Program-made: the position numbers and the translations under genes
Part shown: positions 7,889 through 16,133 of the stretch, in pieces
Layout: each line of letters begins with the position of its first letter
How positions within the stretch are numbered: the first letter of the stretch is position 1
The notes under the pieces: generated by a model
The model's input: only the letters and a program-made list of their open reading frames with translations
Told to the model about the DNA's origin: nothing
Databases searched by the model: none
Source of the DNA: an uncultured Paracoccaceae bacterium
GTDB taxonomy: Bacteria; Pseudomonadota; Alphaproteobacteria; Rhodobacterales; Rhodobacteraceae
DNA length: 64,000 nucleotides
Direction: 5' to 3'
Assembly: GCA_947498415.1 (NCBI GenBank)
Contig: CANMKB010000008.1
Location: forward strand, 1-64,000

Positions 7889-9457
7889 ATGGAGTTTTGG
7901 GTGAACGTGATTGTTGGGCAGAAGCCCCTTGTTGCGCAGTCGTTCGACGCAACGCTTTCAGACAGTTTTGCAGAGCTGTACAAATATCAATTTGTTCTCG
8001 CGAAATCTGCGCCGATCACCTGTGAAAGTTGGTGCCGCTCTCAGCTTGGACCTTGGGCGCTTCAATCCTGTCCCCATCTTCAATGTGTTGAAATCTTGGA
8101 TGCGACGCGCACTCAGGTTGGGTGGTTTCTAGGGATCGGGATTGATGCAGATGGCAAAGCGATCCAAAACCACTTTGGCCTATCTGCCGCGCTGAACGAC
8201 GCTGACTTTTGGGATGCTGTTGAACGTCAGCTTGCCGAGATCGCTGGACGGTTTGCCGCCATTTTTGTCACCCCAAAGGGTGAACGGATCTACTTTGACG
8301 GTGCGCTGGATCAATCTGTCGTCTTTAATCCGCAAGAAGATTTGGTTGCATCAAATCCGGCCCTCGCGGCAACGGGCGAACGACAACCCAATCCCCTGTT
8401 TGACGGCAAAACCATTCTGCGTAGCAATCAATACTATGCCTTTGACCACACAAGCGACCGTCGGGTGAAACGGGCCCGCCCCAATCATTACCTCGACCTG
8501 CAAAGTTATGCGCTTGTGCGGCACTGGCCGACGGCAAAGACCGATCTAGATGTGAAACGCAGCGATCGAGATGCGCTGATCCTGCAAATTCAACACCGGC
8601 TCCAGCAAATCGTTACAGGTCTTGTGACACACTACACCTGCACAATCCCGATTTCCGGTGGACGTGACAGTCGTTTGCTGTTGGGCATGGCGAAACACCA
8701 TGCCGCAGACCTTGGCCCCCTCTTTACCCATGCGACAAACCACAATTCCTTGGTCGATAGCTTTATCGGCGCCAAAATTTGTGAGTGTCTAAACCTAGAG
8801 CATCGGGTGATCGAAACCAAATCGCAGAATTGCGATCCCCTTTTGACACCCAAAGCCAACCGCGAACGGTTTGATCGGTTTGCCTTTCGCACGGGTTTTG
8901 AATCGGGCACTCGCGATGCCCGAGCAGGTTTGGCCGATATCCTATCCCCAAAAGCCGATCTTTTGCTGCGTGGTAATCTGCTCGGCATGTTGGGCGGGCA
9001 ACAATACCAACGTAAAATGCTAAAGACCCCGTTTAGCCTGACTTACGCGCTGACTCGGCTGCGCCTGGATTCCGACATGACCAACGAAACGATTATGCGC
9101 TGGGGGCCGTCCTATATGGATTGGATGCGCAGTTTGCCTGCCCAGTCTGGAAACCGCATCTATGACTTGGCTTTTCTAGAACTTGTTCAGCCGCATGCTT
9201 TGGGCGCACTTTTGAGCGGATCGACCAACAGCTACTACGTCAATCCCTTCAACGATCGCTTTTTGCTACACGCCGCAATGCGGTTACGGCCAAGCTACCG
9301 CATCTCGGGAAAGGTGTTTGAAACCTTACTCGCCAATGTCGCCCCAGAGCTGACGCATCTTCCCTTTACCCCCCAAATCAAACGGCGGGTCTTAGAGGAA
9401 TTCGGCGTGGCGCCGCCCTATACCAAGCTTAAGAACATGGAATTGAAAGCTGCATAA
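7889..9457 (+). CDS. Asparagine-synthetase-like PP-loop protein
   Basis: The 522-residue protein carries the PP-loop signature SGGRDS at about residues 255-260, which binds ATP in asparagine synthetases and beta-lactam synthetases, and a long C-terminal Asn_synthase-type domain. The N-terminal half resembles a glutaminase domain in outline (FDGALDQSVVFN), but the mature N-terminal Cys needed for glutamine hydrolysis is absent. It may use ammonia or an amine substrate, or activate a carboxylate for another acceptor. It ends in a strong terminator and stands alone. Similar stand-alone proteins occur in polysaccharide and antibiotic gene clusters, but nothing here fixes the substrate. Confidence 0.65.
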   Translation: MEFWVNVIVGQKPLVAQSFDATLSDSFAELYKYQFVLAKSAPITCESWCRSQLGPWALQSCPHLQCVEILDATRTQVGWFLGIGIDADGKAIQNHFGLSAALNDADFWDAVERQLAEIAGRFAAIFVTPKGERIYFDGALDQSVVFNPQEDLVASNPALAATGERQPNPLFDGKTILRSNQYYAFDHTSDRRVKRARPNHYLDLQSYALVRHWPTAKTDLDVKRSDRDALILQIQHRLQQIVTGLVTHYTCTIPISGGRDSRLLLGMAKHHAADLGPLFTHATNHNSLVDSFIGAKICECLNLEHRVIETKSQNCDPLLTPKANRERFDRFAFRTGFESGTRDARAGLADILSPKADLLLRGNLLGMLGGQQYQRKMLKTPFSLTYALTRLRLDSDMTNETIMRWGPSYMDWMRSLPAQSGNRIYDLAFLELVQPHALGALLSGSTNSYYVNPFNDRFLLHAAMRLRPSYRISGKVFETLLANVAPELTHLPFTPQIKRRVLEEFGVAPPYTKLKNMELKAA

Positions 9458-9459
9458 AA

Positions 9460-9486
9460 AAAGGCGCCCCGAAACAGGGCGCCTTT
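9460..9486. terminator. Bidirectional intrinsic terminator
   Basis: A 10-bp perfect stem (AAAGGCGCCC / GGGCGCCTTT) with a 7-nt loop lies between two convergent genes, with A and T tracts on both flanks. It should stop transcription from both the asparagine-synthetase-like gene and icd. Confidence 0.85.
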
Positions 9487-9508
9487 GCATTTCAGAAGCG
9501 ATGAACGT

Positions 9509-11725
9509 TTAGCCGATAATTTCGTTGAACGTCGCAGATGGGCGCATCACGGCTGCGGTTTTTACAGGGTCGGTTTTAAAGTAACCGCCCAGATCAACAG
9601 CTTTGCCTTGCGCAGCTGCAAACTCACCCAAAATCTTGGCTTCATTCGCGATCAGCGATGCTGCGATTGGCTCAAAGTGCGTGGCCAGTTCTGCATCGTC
9701 GGTTTGCTTTGCCAAGGCATCGGCCCAATAGCGTGCAAACCAGTAGTGACTGTCACGGTTGTCTGGCTCACCCACTTTACGAGATGGAGAGTTGTTGTTG
9801 TCCAGAATACCCTGAGTGGCTACTTCTGCCGCACGGCCCAGAACGCCCGCTTTCGCGTTGCCTTTGGAATCCGCCAGGAAGTTAAGGCTTTCACCCAGCG
9901 CACAGAACTCACCCATAGAGTCCCAACGTAGGTGGTTTTCTTCGACCAACTGCTGAACGTGCTTAGGTGCAGAGCCCCCTGCCCCGGTTTCAAACAGGCC
10001 GCCGCCTTGCATCAGCTTTACGATCGACAGCATCTTAGCCGACGTGCCCAATTCAAGAATCGGATACAGGTCAGTCAGGTAATCCCGCAGAACGTTGCCA
10101 GAAATCGCGATGCTGTCTGCACCGGATGTGATGGTTTTCAGCGTTTGTGCGGTCGCTTCGCGCGGTGCCATGATTTGGAACTTGTCGGCAACGCCGGCTG
10201 CTTCCAAGGCTGGTTTCACCAGAGCAATCAGTTGCGCATCGTGGCCACGGTTTGCGTCCAGCCAGAAGATCGCTTCAGACCCAGTCAAACGCTGACGATC
10301 CATCGCCAACTCGATCCAGTTCGCGATTGGGGCCGCTTTTGCAGTGCAAGACCGCCAGATGTCGCCCGCCTCTACGTCGTGGCTGTGCAGTGTTTCGCCA
10401 TTCGCCAGAACGATGCGGATCGTACCATCTGCAGGCGCTTCGAACGTGGTTGGGTGAGAGCCGTATTCTTCGGCTTTTTGCGCCATCAGACCCACGTTTG
10501 CCACAGAACCTGATTTGGTTACATCCAGCGCACCGTTTGCTTTGAAGAAGTTGATCGCTTCATCATAGATGGTGGAATAACAACGATCAGGGATCACACA
10601 GTTGGTATCACCCTTATTGCCGTTTTCATCCCAGCCCTTACCGCCTGCGCGGATCACAGCTGGCATGGACGCATCGATGATCACATCGGAAGGCACGTGC
10701 AGGTTGGTGATGCCTTTGTCTGAATCAACCATGTACATGGATGGACGATCCAGTGCGGCGATCTCTGCTTTGATCTCGGCTGCGTTCGCCATGCCGTCAA
10801 TCGCTGACAGAACGTCACCCAGACCAGAGTTCGGGGAACCACCCGCGGCGGCAATCGCTTCACCATGTTTGTCCCACACTGGGCCAAGCCATGCTTTCAC
10901 AGCATGACCAAAGATGATCGGGTCAGAGACCTTCATCATAGTGGCCTTCATGTGCAGGCTGAACATCGTACCGTCTGCCTTGGTGTCTTCGATGGCATCT
11001 ACCAAGAATGCGCCCAAAGCTTTTGCAGACATGAACGTTGCATCTGCCACGGTGCCTTCATCCAACGGCCAACCGTCTTTCAGAGAAGTAACGGAACCGT
11101 CTTTGCCAACGAATTCGATCTTTGCATCACCAGCTTGCGCGGCAGTGATGGTTGCAGAGACTTCGTTTGCGTAGAAATCGTTGCCCGGCATCGAAGACAC
11201 TTTGGTCTTGCTGTCAGAAACCCACGCACCCATGGAATGCGGATTGTTCTGAGCATAATTTTTCACAGCTTTTGCAGAACGACGATCAGAGTTACCTTCA
11301 CGCAGAACCGGGTTTACCGCAGAACCTTTGATGCTGTCATAACGCGCCTGAACGGCTTTTTCTTCGTCAGTGCTTGGCGCCTCAGGATAGTCTGGCAGCG
11401 CATAGCCTTTGCCCTGCAGCTCGGCGATTGCCGCTTGCAACTGAGGCACAGACGCAGAGATGTTTGGAAGCTTGATCACGTTGGCGTCTGGCGTTTTCAC
11501 CAACACACCCAGATCTGCAAGATCATCAGACTGGCGCTGCGCGTCCGTCAACACTTCTGGGAAGGTCGAAATGATGCGACCTGCCAGCGAAATGTCCTTG
11601 GTGCCCACGTTCAAATCAGCCGCAGCTGCAAAGGAACGCACAATCGGAAGAAGCGAGGCTGAGGCCAGCTCAGGTGCTTCGTCTACAATTGTATACAATA
11701 CGTCTGGTTTCGATGTTTCGGTCAT
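9509..11725 (-). CDS. icd: Monomeric NADP-dependent isocitrate dehydrogenase
   Basis: The enzyme oxidatively decarboxylates isocitrate to 2-oxoglutarate in the TCA cycle, producing NADPH. About 738 residues and the full-length match identify the 80-kDa monomeric type, unrelated in size to the 45-kDa dimeric enzyme. Recognisable blocks are [16 protein letters not shown] with NPHSMGAW (substrate region) and [18 protein letters not shown]. The ATG at 11725 was preferred over an upstream GTG at 11743 because an AAGGCG-like ribosome site lies at suitable distance. A TCA-cycle gene on a replicon with its own rep/par genes is notable. Confidence 0.96.
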   Translation of the reverse strand: MTETSKPDVLYTIVDEAPELASASLLPIVRSFAAAADLNVGTKDISLAGRIISTFPEVLTDAQRQSDDLADLGVLVKTPDANVIKLPNISASVPQLQAAIAELQGKGYALPDYPEAPSTDEEKAVQARYDSIKGSAVNPVLREGNSDRRSAKAVKNYAQNNPHSMGAWVSDSKTKVSSMPGNDFYANEVSATITAAQAGDAKIEFVGKDGSVTSLKDGWPLDEGTVADATFMSAKALGAFLVDAIEDTKADGTMFSLHMKATMMKVSDPIIFGHAVKAWLGPVWDKHGEAIAAAGGSPNSGLGDVLSAIDGMANAAEIKAEIAALDRPSMYMVDSDKGITNLHVPSDVIIDASMPAVIRAGGKGWDENGNKGDTNCVIPDRCYSTIYDEAINFFKANGALDVTKSGSVANVGLMAQKAEEYGSHPTTFEAPADGTIRIVLANGETLHSHDVEAGDIWRSCTAKAAPIANWIELAMDRQRLTGSEAIFWLDANRGHDAQLIALVKPALEAAGVADKFQIMAPREATAQTLKTITSGADSIAISGNVLRDYLTDLYPILELGTSAKMLSIVKLMQGGGLFETGAGGSAPKHVQQLVEENHLRWDSMGEFCALGESLNFLADSKGNAKAGVLGRAAEVATQGILDNNNSPSRKVGEPDNRDSHYWFARYWADALAKQTDDAELATHFEPIAASLIANEAKILGEFAAAQGKAVDLGGYFKTDPVKTAAVMRPSATFNEIIG

Positions 11726-11816
11726 GAAATTTTCGCCTTTCACCGTTTTTCGAAGGGGTCATGCGCCGCCGATACACTTGATGGCGCAAATTCAAATTCT
11801 GTCTAAGCCAGTTTCG

Positions 11817-11833
11817 TTGCAATTTGATTGCAA
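11817..11833. promoter_or_regulatory. Inverted repeat upstream of icd
   Basis: TTGCAAT and ATTGCAA form a perfect 7-bp inverted repeat with a 3-bp spacer, about 90 bp upstream of the icd start. The size and symmetry fit a dimeric regulator site. No regulator is assigned. The rest of the 188-bp region between icd and the LacI-type gene shows nothing else. Confidence 0.35.
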
Positions 11834-11913
11834 AACAGACTCATTCGCCGCCCTTTTAGTGGAGGATGTCCTGGTAATCAATGCGGCCGATTGGACAGAG
11901 TGCTTTCAATCCG

Positions 11914-12924
11914 TCACAAACTTTGCCCAAGCGCGACCCGAGATTGCATGTTTTCGATTACCCAATCCCGAGGCGCATCATCGGGCAATTGTTGATCCCG
12001 CAAAATAATCTCGGCAGCACGGCGACCAATATCACGGCGGCGGGCGTCGGTTGTGGCAAGGCCAATCGGCAGACCTTCGAGAATTTGCAGATTGTTGAAC
12101 CCAGCCAGGGCCAATTGATCTGGAATCGAAATACCAGCGGCCAAGCAATGCATATAGCCCCCAACTGACATCACATCGCTGGAATAATAGATACAGTCCA
12201 CATCAGGGCTGCGCGCCAAAAGCGCCTCGGTCAGCGTGCGACCAACCTGAATGCTGCTTTCACCAGAAATCAATTCTTGATCCCTGATCTCTAGCCCCTG
12301 GGCGGCCAACCCTTCGCAAAACCCGTCGAACCGTTTCACCGCACGAAAGTCTTGCGGCATCTTGGTGCCAATGAACGCAATTTTGCGGTAACCACGCGCC
12401 ACCATTTGATGGGCCATGTCGCGGCCCGCCTGCAAATGCGAAACACCAACACAATGACCAACAGGGTCGCCATCGGTATCCATAACCTCAACAACTGGGC
12501 ACGCTGCATTCCGCAGCATGCTGCGTGTGGTGTCAGTGTGTTCAAGCCCCGCCACGACCAAACCCGAAGGCCGCCATGACAACATTTCGCGGATCACGCT
12601 TTCTTCTTCGGCCAAATCGTAGCTGGAAACCCCAACAACCGGCTTCAGTTCCGTCGGCTTTAACACCGCAGATAGGCCCGAAAGCACCTCTGGGAATACA
12701 TAGCTGTTCAACGATGGCACCACCACGGCCACCAGGTTCACAGACCGGGATGCCAATGAGCCTGCAATCCGATTCGGCACATATCCAATCGAGCGCGCCG
12801 CCTCTTCGACTTTCAGGCGGGTTTTTTGCGACACATCTGGCGCACCCCGCAGGGCGCGGCTTGCTGTCATCTCGCTCACGCCCACGAGCGCTGCAACATC
12901 TTTAAGGTTCAACCGTTTGGTCAT
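11914..12924 (-). CDS. LacI-family transcriptional repressor (CceR/GntR-like)
   Basis: The 336-residue protein has an N-terminal LacI helix-turn-helix (LKDVAALVGVSEMTASRAL, residues 6-24), a hinge with the IGYVPN motif, and a periplasmic-binding-protein-like sensor domain. Overall it looks closest to gluconate-type repressors. It is divergent from gap, and the intergenic region holds a 40-bp palindrome with two LacI-type half operators. In Rhodobacter the LacI-type regulator CceR controls central carbon genes, with 6-phosphogluconate as effector. This gene may be that regulator or a paralog; orthology cannot be settled from the sequence alone. Confidence 0.85.
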   Translation of the reverse strand: MTKRLNLKDVAALVGVSEMTASRALRGAPDVSQKTRLKVEEAARSIGYVPNRIAGSLASRSVNLVAVVVPSLNSYVFPEVLSGLSAVLKPTELKPVVGVSSYDLAEEESVIREMLSWRPSGLVVAGLEHTDTTRSMLRNAACPVVEVMDTDGDPVGHCVGVSHLQAGRDMAHQMVARGYRKIAFIGTKMPQDFRAVKRFDGFCEGLAAQGLEIRDQELISGESSIQVGRTLTEALLARSPDVDCIYYSSDVMSVGGYMHCLAAGISIPDQLALAGFNNLQILEGLPIGLATTDARRRDIGRRAAEIILRDQQLPDDAPRDWVIENMQSRVALGQSL

Positions 12925-13023
12925 AGGCGTATCGTGTTAGACCCTCTGGGAAAGCGCAAGCAGCTTTACGGCAGATTCATCAGCTTTTCGTAACCTTTGG
13001 CAATTCATCTTGCATTTGGATTT

Positions 13024-13063
13024 CGTTAGCGGTAACGATTTGCGCAAATTGTTACCGCTAACG
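13024..13063. promoter_or_regulatory. 40-bp palindromic double operator between the LacI-type gene and gap
   Basis: The 40 bases form a palindrome with a single mismatched pair (13037/13050). The arms contain GTTAGCGGTAAC (13025-13036) and GTTACCGCTAAC (13051-13062), each with the GTTA/TAAC ends expected of a LacI-family operator; the centres are about 25 bp apart. It lies 100 bp from the repressor start and 47 bp from the gap start, so it could control both. Confidence 0.75.
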
Positions 13064-13110
13064 CATCGATTCATGATGCGTCGGCCATAAACGTTATCGG
13101 AGAAGCCAGG

Positions 13111-14112
13111 ATGACCCTGAATATCGCAATCAACGGATTTGGCCGCATCGGCCGCAACGTGCTGCGCGCCATCGTTGAAAACAACGTCGAAGACGTCAAA
13201 GTTGTGGCCATCAATGATTTGGCCCCAGCGTCCACGCTGGCACACCTGCTGCAGTTTGATTCTGTTCACGGCCGCTTGAACGCTGAAGTCACTGTTGATG
13301 GCGACACCATCAAAGTTGGCAACCAGACCATCAAATTGACAGCGATCCGTAACCCAGAAGAACTGCCATGGGACGGCGTTGATATCGCGTATGAGTGTAC
13401 TGGTATCTTCACATCACGTGACACAGCTGCAAAGCATCTGAAAAACGGCTCTAAGCGTGTTCTGATCTCTGCCCCAGGCAAAGAAGTTGACCGCACCGTC
13501 GTATTCGGCGTGAACGACGCTGACCTGACTGCGGATGACGTGATCGTTTCTAACGCATCTTGCACCACAAACTGCTTGGCACCTGTTGCAAAAGTTCTTG
13601 ATGACACATTTGGCATCAAGACCGGTTACATGACCACCATTCACGCCTACACCGGCGACCAGCCAACCCACGATGCGGCACACAAAGATCTGTACCGCGC
13701 TCGTGCGGCAGCGGAATCCATGATCCCAACCTCAACAGGTGCGGCGCGTGCGATCTCTGAGGTTCTACCACACCTCAAGGGCCGCCTAGAAGGCTCTGCG
13801 ATCCGCGTCCCAACCGTGAACGTATCCTTGGTTGATTTGTCTTTTGTTCCGGAAAAAGCGGCAACCGTAGAAGCGATCAACGCTGCAGTGAAAGAAGCCG
13901 CTGAAGGCCCTCTGAAAGGTATCTTGGGTTACGAAGAGCGCCCTCTTGTTTCCGTTGATTTCAACCACGATCCGCACTCTTCCACTTTCGCATCCCCACA
14001 GACTTCTGTGACATCCGAAGGTCTGGTGCGTGTTGTGAGCTGGTATGACAACGAGTGGGGCTTCTCTAACCGCATGATCGACACCGGTCGCGCGATGGCG
14101 AAATTCCTGTAA
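13111..14112 (+). CDS. gap: Glyceraldehyde-3-phosphate dehydrogenase
   Basis: The enzyme interconverts glyceraldehyde-3-phosphate and 1,3-bisphosphoglycerate. The 333-residue protein is full length and has the NAD-binding GFGRIGR (9-15), an Asp at the end of the second beta strand (VVAINDL) favouring NAD, catalytic C151 in SNASCTTNC, and the C-terminal WYDNEWGFS. All key residues are intact. It is preceded by the double LacI-type operator and followed by a strong terminator, so it is a single-gene unit probably repressed by its neighbour. Confidence 0.97.
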   Translation: MTLNIAINGFGRIGRNVLRAIVENNVEDVKVVAINDLAPASTLAHLLQFDSVHGRLNAEVTVDGDTIKVGNQTIKLTAIRNPEELPWDGVDIAYECTGIFTSRDTAAKHLKNGSKRVLISAPGKEVDRTVVFGVNDADLTADDVIVSNASCTTNCLAPVAKVLDDTFGIKTGYMTTIHAYTGDQPTHDAAHKDLYRARAAAESMIPTSTGAARAISEVLPHLKGRLEGSAIRVPTVNVSLVDLSFVPEKAATVEAINAAVKEAAEGPLKGILGYEERPLVSVDFNHDPHSSTFASPQTSVTSEGLVRVVSWYDNEWGFSNRMIDTGRAMAKFL

Positions 14113-14134
14113 GCCCTGCTTACAATTTGAATCA

Positions 14135-14162
14135 GAAACCCGCAGCTTTGGCTGCGGGTTTC
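14135..14162 (+). terminator. Intrinsic terminator after gap
   Basis: A 12-bp perfect stem (GAAACCCGCAGC / GCTGCGGGTTTC) with a 4-nt loop lies 22 nt after the gap stop and is followed by TTCG. Confidence 0.85.
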
Positions 14163-14228
14163 TTCGTTTACAGTTCATCTCAAAGCGCTTGACCCCAACC
14201 TACATTTCGGCAAAACATACGCTAACGT

Positions 14229-14768
14229 ATGGAGTTTGAAATGTTTCATGTATCCGTGACCCCACTGCCACAAACTGCGCTTCTGCAAACTTATGCAATG
14301 CGCAAAGGTCATCACGCTGATTGTTTTCAGACAACTATCAACAGCACAGCAAATCTTAGTGATTACTTAGAGGCCTTTTTCGCGTCTCCGATCATGAAAA
14401 TAGAACGCAAGCTATTGGGACTTTTTGGGTATCCATCCAGCCAAGGCGACTTGGAAAAATTAGCACATGCAATGTCAGACACATTTGCAGGATGGACTGT
14501 CGAAAAGCGAGATGACGCGCAAATTCTGCTTTCCGTGTTTGGAAACGGCATTCGCACGTGGCTGATGTGCCAAAGCGACCAAAACCAAACAACATTGTAC
14601 TTTGGTTCAGGCGTCGTTCCAAAAAACCCAGAAGCAGACCAACCCAAATTGGGTTGGCCCGTCGCGGCCCTTATGGGATTCCACACGTTTTATTCAAAAT
14701 TGGTATTATGGTCGGCAAGACGGCAACTTGAACGAAACGCCAGCCGCCAATCTTTAATCAAATCCTAA
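14229..14768 (+). CDS. Hypothetical protein (179 aa)
   Basis: I do not recognise a family. The protein is soluble, without signal peptide or clear membrane segment. It has a conserved-looking core (KIERKLLGLFGYPSS, then GNGIRTWLMCQ, then LYFGSGVVP) and an amphipathic C-terminal helix rich in Arg. A second start at 14241 (MFHVSVTP) is possible. Its 3' end overlaps the end of the convergent chrR gene by 11 nt. A role in the singlet-oxygen response is possible from position only. Confidence 0.55.
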   Translation: MEFEMFHVSVTPLPQTALLQTYAMRKGHHADCFQTTINSTANLSDYLEAFFASPIMKIERKLLGLFGYPSSQGDLEKLAHAMSDTFAGWTVEKRDDAQILLSVFGNGIRTWLMCQSDQNQTTLYFGSGVVPKNPEADQPKLGWPVAALMGFHTFYSKLVLWSARRQLERNASRQSLIKS

Positions 14769-15393
14769 AGATGGGCTGAAACAGCCGTGGCATCCACGAC
14801 TTAAACCGCAGCGGCGCGCCTGTAGCGGCGAGGCAAATACAAGCCGCACCTTCTTCGGCAATCGGGGCATGTTCTAGATCATCATCCGCGATTTCGAGAT
14901 CTCCGACGCCAAACCGCCCGGTTTCATCCCGAAAGGCACCTTGCAGCACAAGCGTCAACTCGATGCCTTCGTGGCTATGATCTGGCACTTCTTGTCCGCC
15001 GGGAATGTACAGCAGTCGCACAGACCCTTCTTTGGTGTCGGACAAAATCGATTGCCGCACTCCAAAGCCAAGTGATTTCCACCTTGGCGGCTTGCCTTTC
15101 AACGCCTCCATCACGGGCGCAGGAAATACGCCGAATCCCCGTTGGCGCTTTTTCTCGACTTGGGGTGCTTCCAAGCGAGCAAAGACGCTGTCTTTGAGAT
15201 CCACCGAGATCGGCGCAACATTTGTGCCATCCATCACGGCCCCGCCGACGCTTTCATACACGGCAAGTTGAGCACGGCATTCGTCACACATCGACACATG
15301 TGCGGCGACGACCAACGCATAGTGGTGTTCAAGCGAACCCGCGGCATAAGCCATCAACAAAGGCTCTGAGATATGATGCTTTATCGCAGTCAT
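14758..15393 (-). CDS. chrR: Zinc-binding anti-sigma factor ChrR
   Basis: ChrR holds the ECF sigma factor RpoE inactive until singlet oxygen or related stress is sensed. The 211-residue protein has the ZAS zinc-binding anti-sigma domain with H6, H32, C36 and C39 (H-x3-C-x2-C), and a C-terminal cupin domain (DHSHEGIELTLVLQG), the layout of Rhodobacter ChrR. It overlaps rpoE by 4 nt, the usual order for a sigma and anti-sigma pair. Confidence 0.93.
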   Translation of the reverse strand: MTAIKHHISEPLLMAYAAGSLEHHYALVVAAHVSMCDECRAQLAVYESVGGAVMDGTNVAPISVDLKDSVFARLEAPQVEKKRQRGFGVFPAPVMEALKGKPPRWKSLGFGVRQSILSDTKEGSVRLLYIPGGQEVPDHSHEGIELTLVLQGAFRDETGRFGVGDLEIADDDLEHAPIAEEGAACICLAATGAPLRFKSWMPRLFQPIFRI

Positions 15394-16040
15394 GGCTGAC
15401 GTAGTTCCTTTAATTCGTGGCGCAGTTTTTCCAAACCAAGGCGAATTCGAGATTTGATGGTTCCCAGTGGCAAGCCCGTTTCAGCCTGTATTTCACTGTG
15501 GGAAAGCTCACCTAAATAGGCTTTCTCAACCATTTCTCGCTGCCCCGGCTTTAACTTGGCCAAAGCGCTTTTCAGCGTTTCTGTTTCTTGTTCCATCGCC
15601 ATGATCTGGCTGGCGTCGTGTTCCGTCTCGACGTCATGCATCAATTCCTCGGGCAAGGGGCGCCCTTCTTTGCGTTGCACGTCAATCTGACGGTTTCGCG
15701 CAATCTGGTAAATCCAACTGGATACCTGCGCGCGGTGGGGATCAAACAGCTTGGCTTTGTGCCAGACGGTAATCATAACCTCTTGCACCACTTCCTCGGC
15801 TTGGGCTTCTGACATGCCAGTCCGCATGACAAAGCCCTTGAGACGCGGGGCGTAAAAATCAAACAAACATCCAAACGCAGCCCGGTCCTGTTGCGCTTTC
15901 ACAGCCAACATCCACACCGTTTGATCCGAGTATCCCTGTTGTGCGTCGATTGTTTTTACATCCCGTTTCGGAACCCGCCGCCGCACCACAGGTGGGACAG
16001 GTCGCTCCATAATTTCGATCTGTGTTTCGACATTCAGCAT
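15390..16040 (-). CDS. rpoE: ECF sigma factor RpoE (ChrR-controlled, ECF11-type)
   Basis: The protein has sigma region 2 (FGCLFDFYAPRLKGFVMR, with EEVVQEVMITVWHKA) and region 4 (LSHSEIQAETGLPLGTIKSR). Its partner ChrR follows directly. The start was placed at the ATG at 16040 (216 aa). A longer reading beginning with TTG at 16061 would start between the -35 and -10 elements of the gene's own promoter (16045-16074). With that promoter the transcript would begin almost at the ATG, so the message is probably leaderless or nearly so. The promoter has the sequence RpoE recognises, which implies autoregulation. Confidence 0.93.
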   Translation of the reverse strand: MLNVETQIEIMERPVPPVVRRRVPKRDVKTIDAQQGYSDQTVWMLAVKAQQDRAAFGCLFDFYAPRLKGFVMRTGMSEAQAEEVVQEVMITVWHKAKLFDPHRAQVSSWIYQIARNRQIDVQRKEGRPLPEELMHDVETEHDASQIMAMEQETETLKSALAKLKPGQREMVEKAYLGELSHSEIQAETGLPLGTIKSRIRLGLEKLRHELKELRQP

Positions 16041-16044
16041 AACC

Positions 16045-16074
16045 CTAATACGAGGGAACAAAACAATTGGATCA
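16045..16074 (-). promoter_or_regulatory. RpoE-type promoter of rpoE-chrR
   Basis: On the minus strand the region reads TGATCC, 18 bp, TATTAG. This fits the known Rhodobacter RpoE promoter (TGATCC, 18-bp spacer, TAxxxx). The -10 element ends 5 bp before the rpoE ATG. Confidence 0.75.
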
Positions 16075-16080
16075 TTTTTT

Positions 16081-16110
16081 TGATCCGTTTTCGAATTTCC
16101 TGCGTAAAAT
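16081..16110 (+). promoter_or_regulatory. RpoE-type promoter of the lipid operon
   Basis: TGATCC at 16081-16086, an 18-bp spacer and TAAAAT at 16105-16110 give the same layout as the divergent rpoE promoter. The two -35 elements are 6 bp apart, back to back. A good ribosome site (AGGAG) and the ATG at 16134 follow. Confidence 0.8.
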
Positions 16111-16133
16111 CAATAAACAGCACAGGAGCAGTT

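Noticed and set aside
10865..11662. Open frame of 265 codons opposite icd
   Set aside because: It lies wholly antisense to a clearly recognised enzyme gene, has no recognisable product and no ribosome site; it is a by-product of codon bias.
16041..16061. TTG start for RpoE seven codons upstream
   Set aside because: It lies between the -35 and -10 elements of the RpoE-type promoter and would not be transcribed from it.
15891..16133. Upstream extension of the flavoprotein gene
   Set aside because: The open frame continues upstream by chance through the promoter and into rpoE; the dinucleotide-binding motif expected near the N-terminus starts just after the ATG at 16134.
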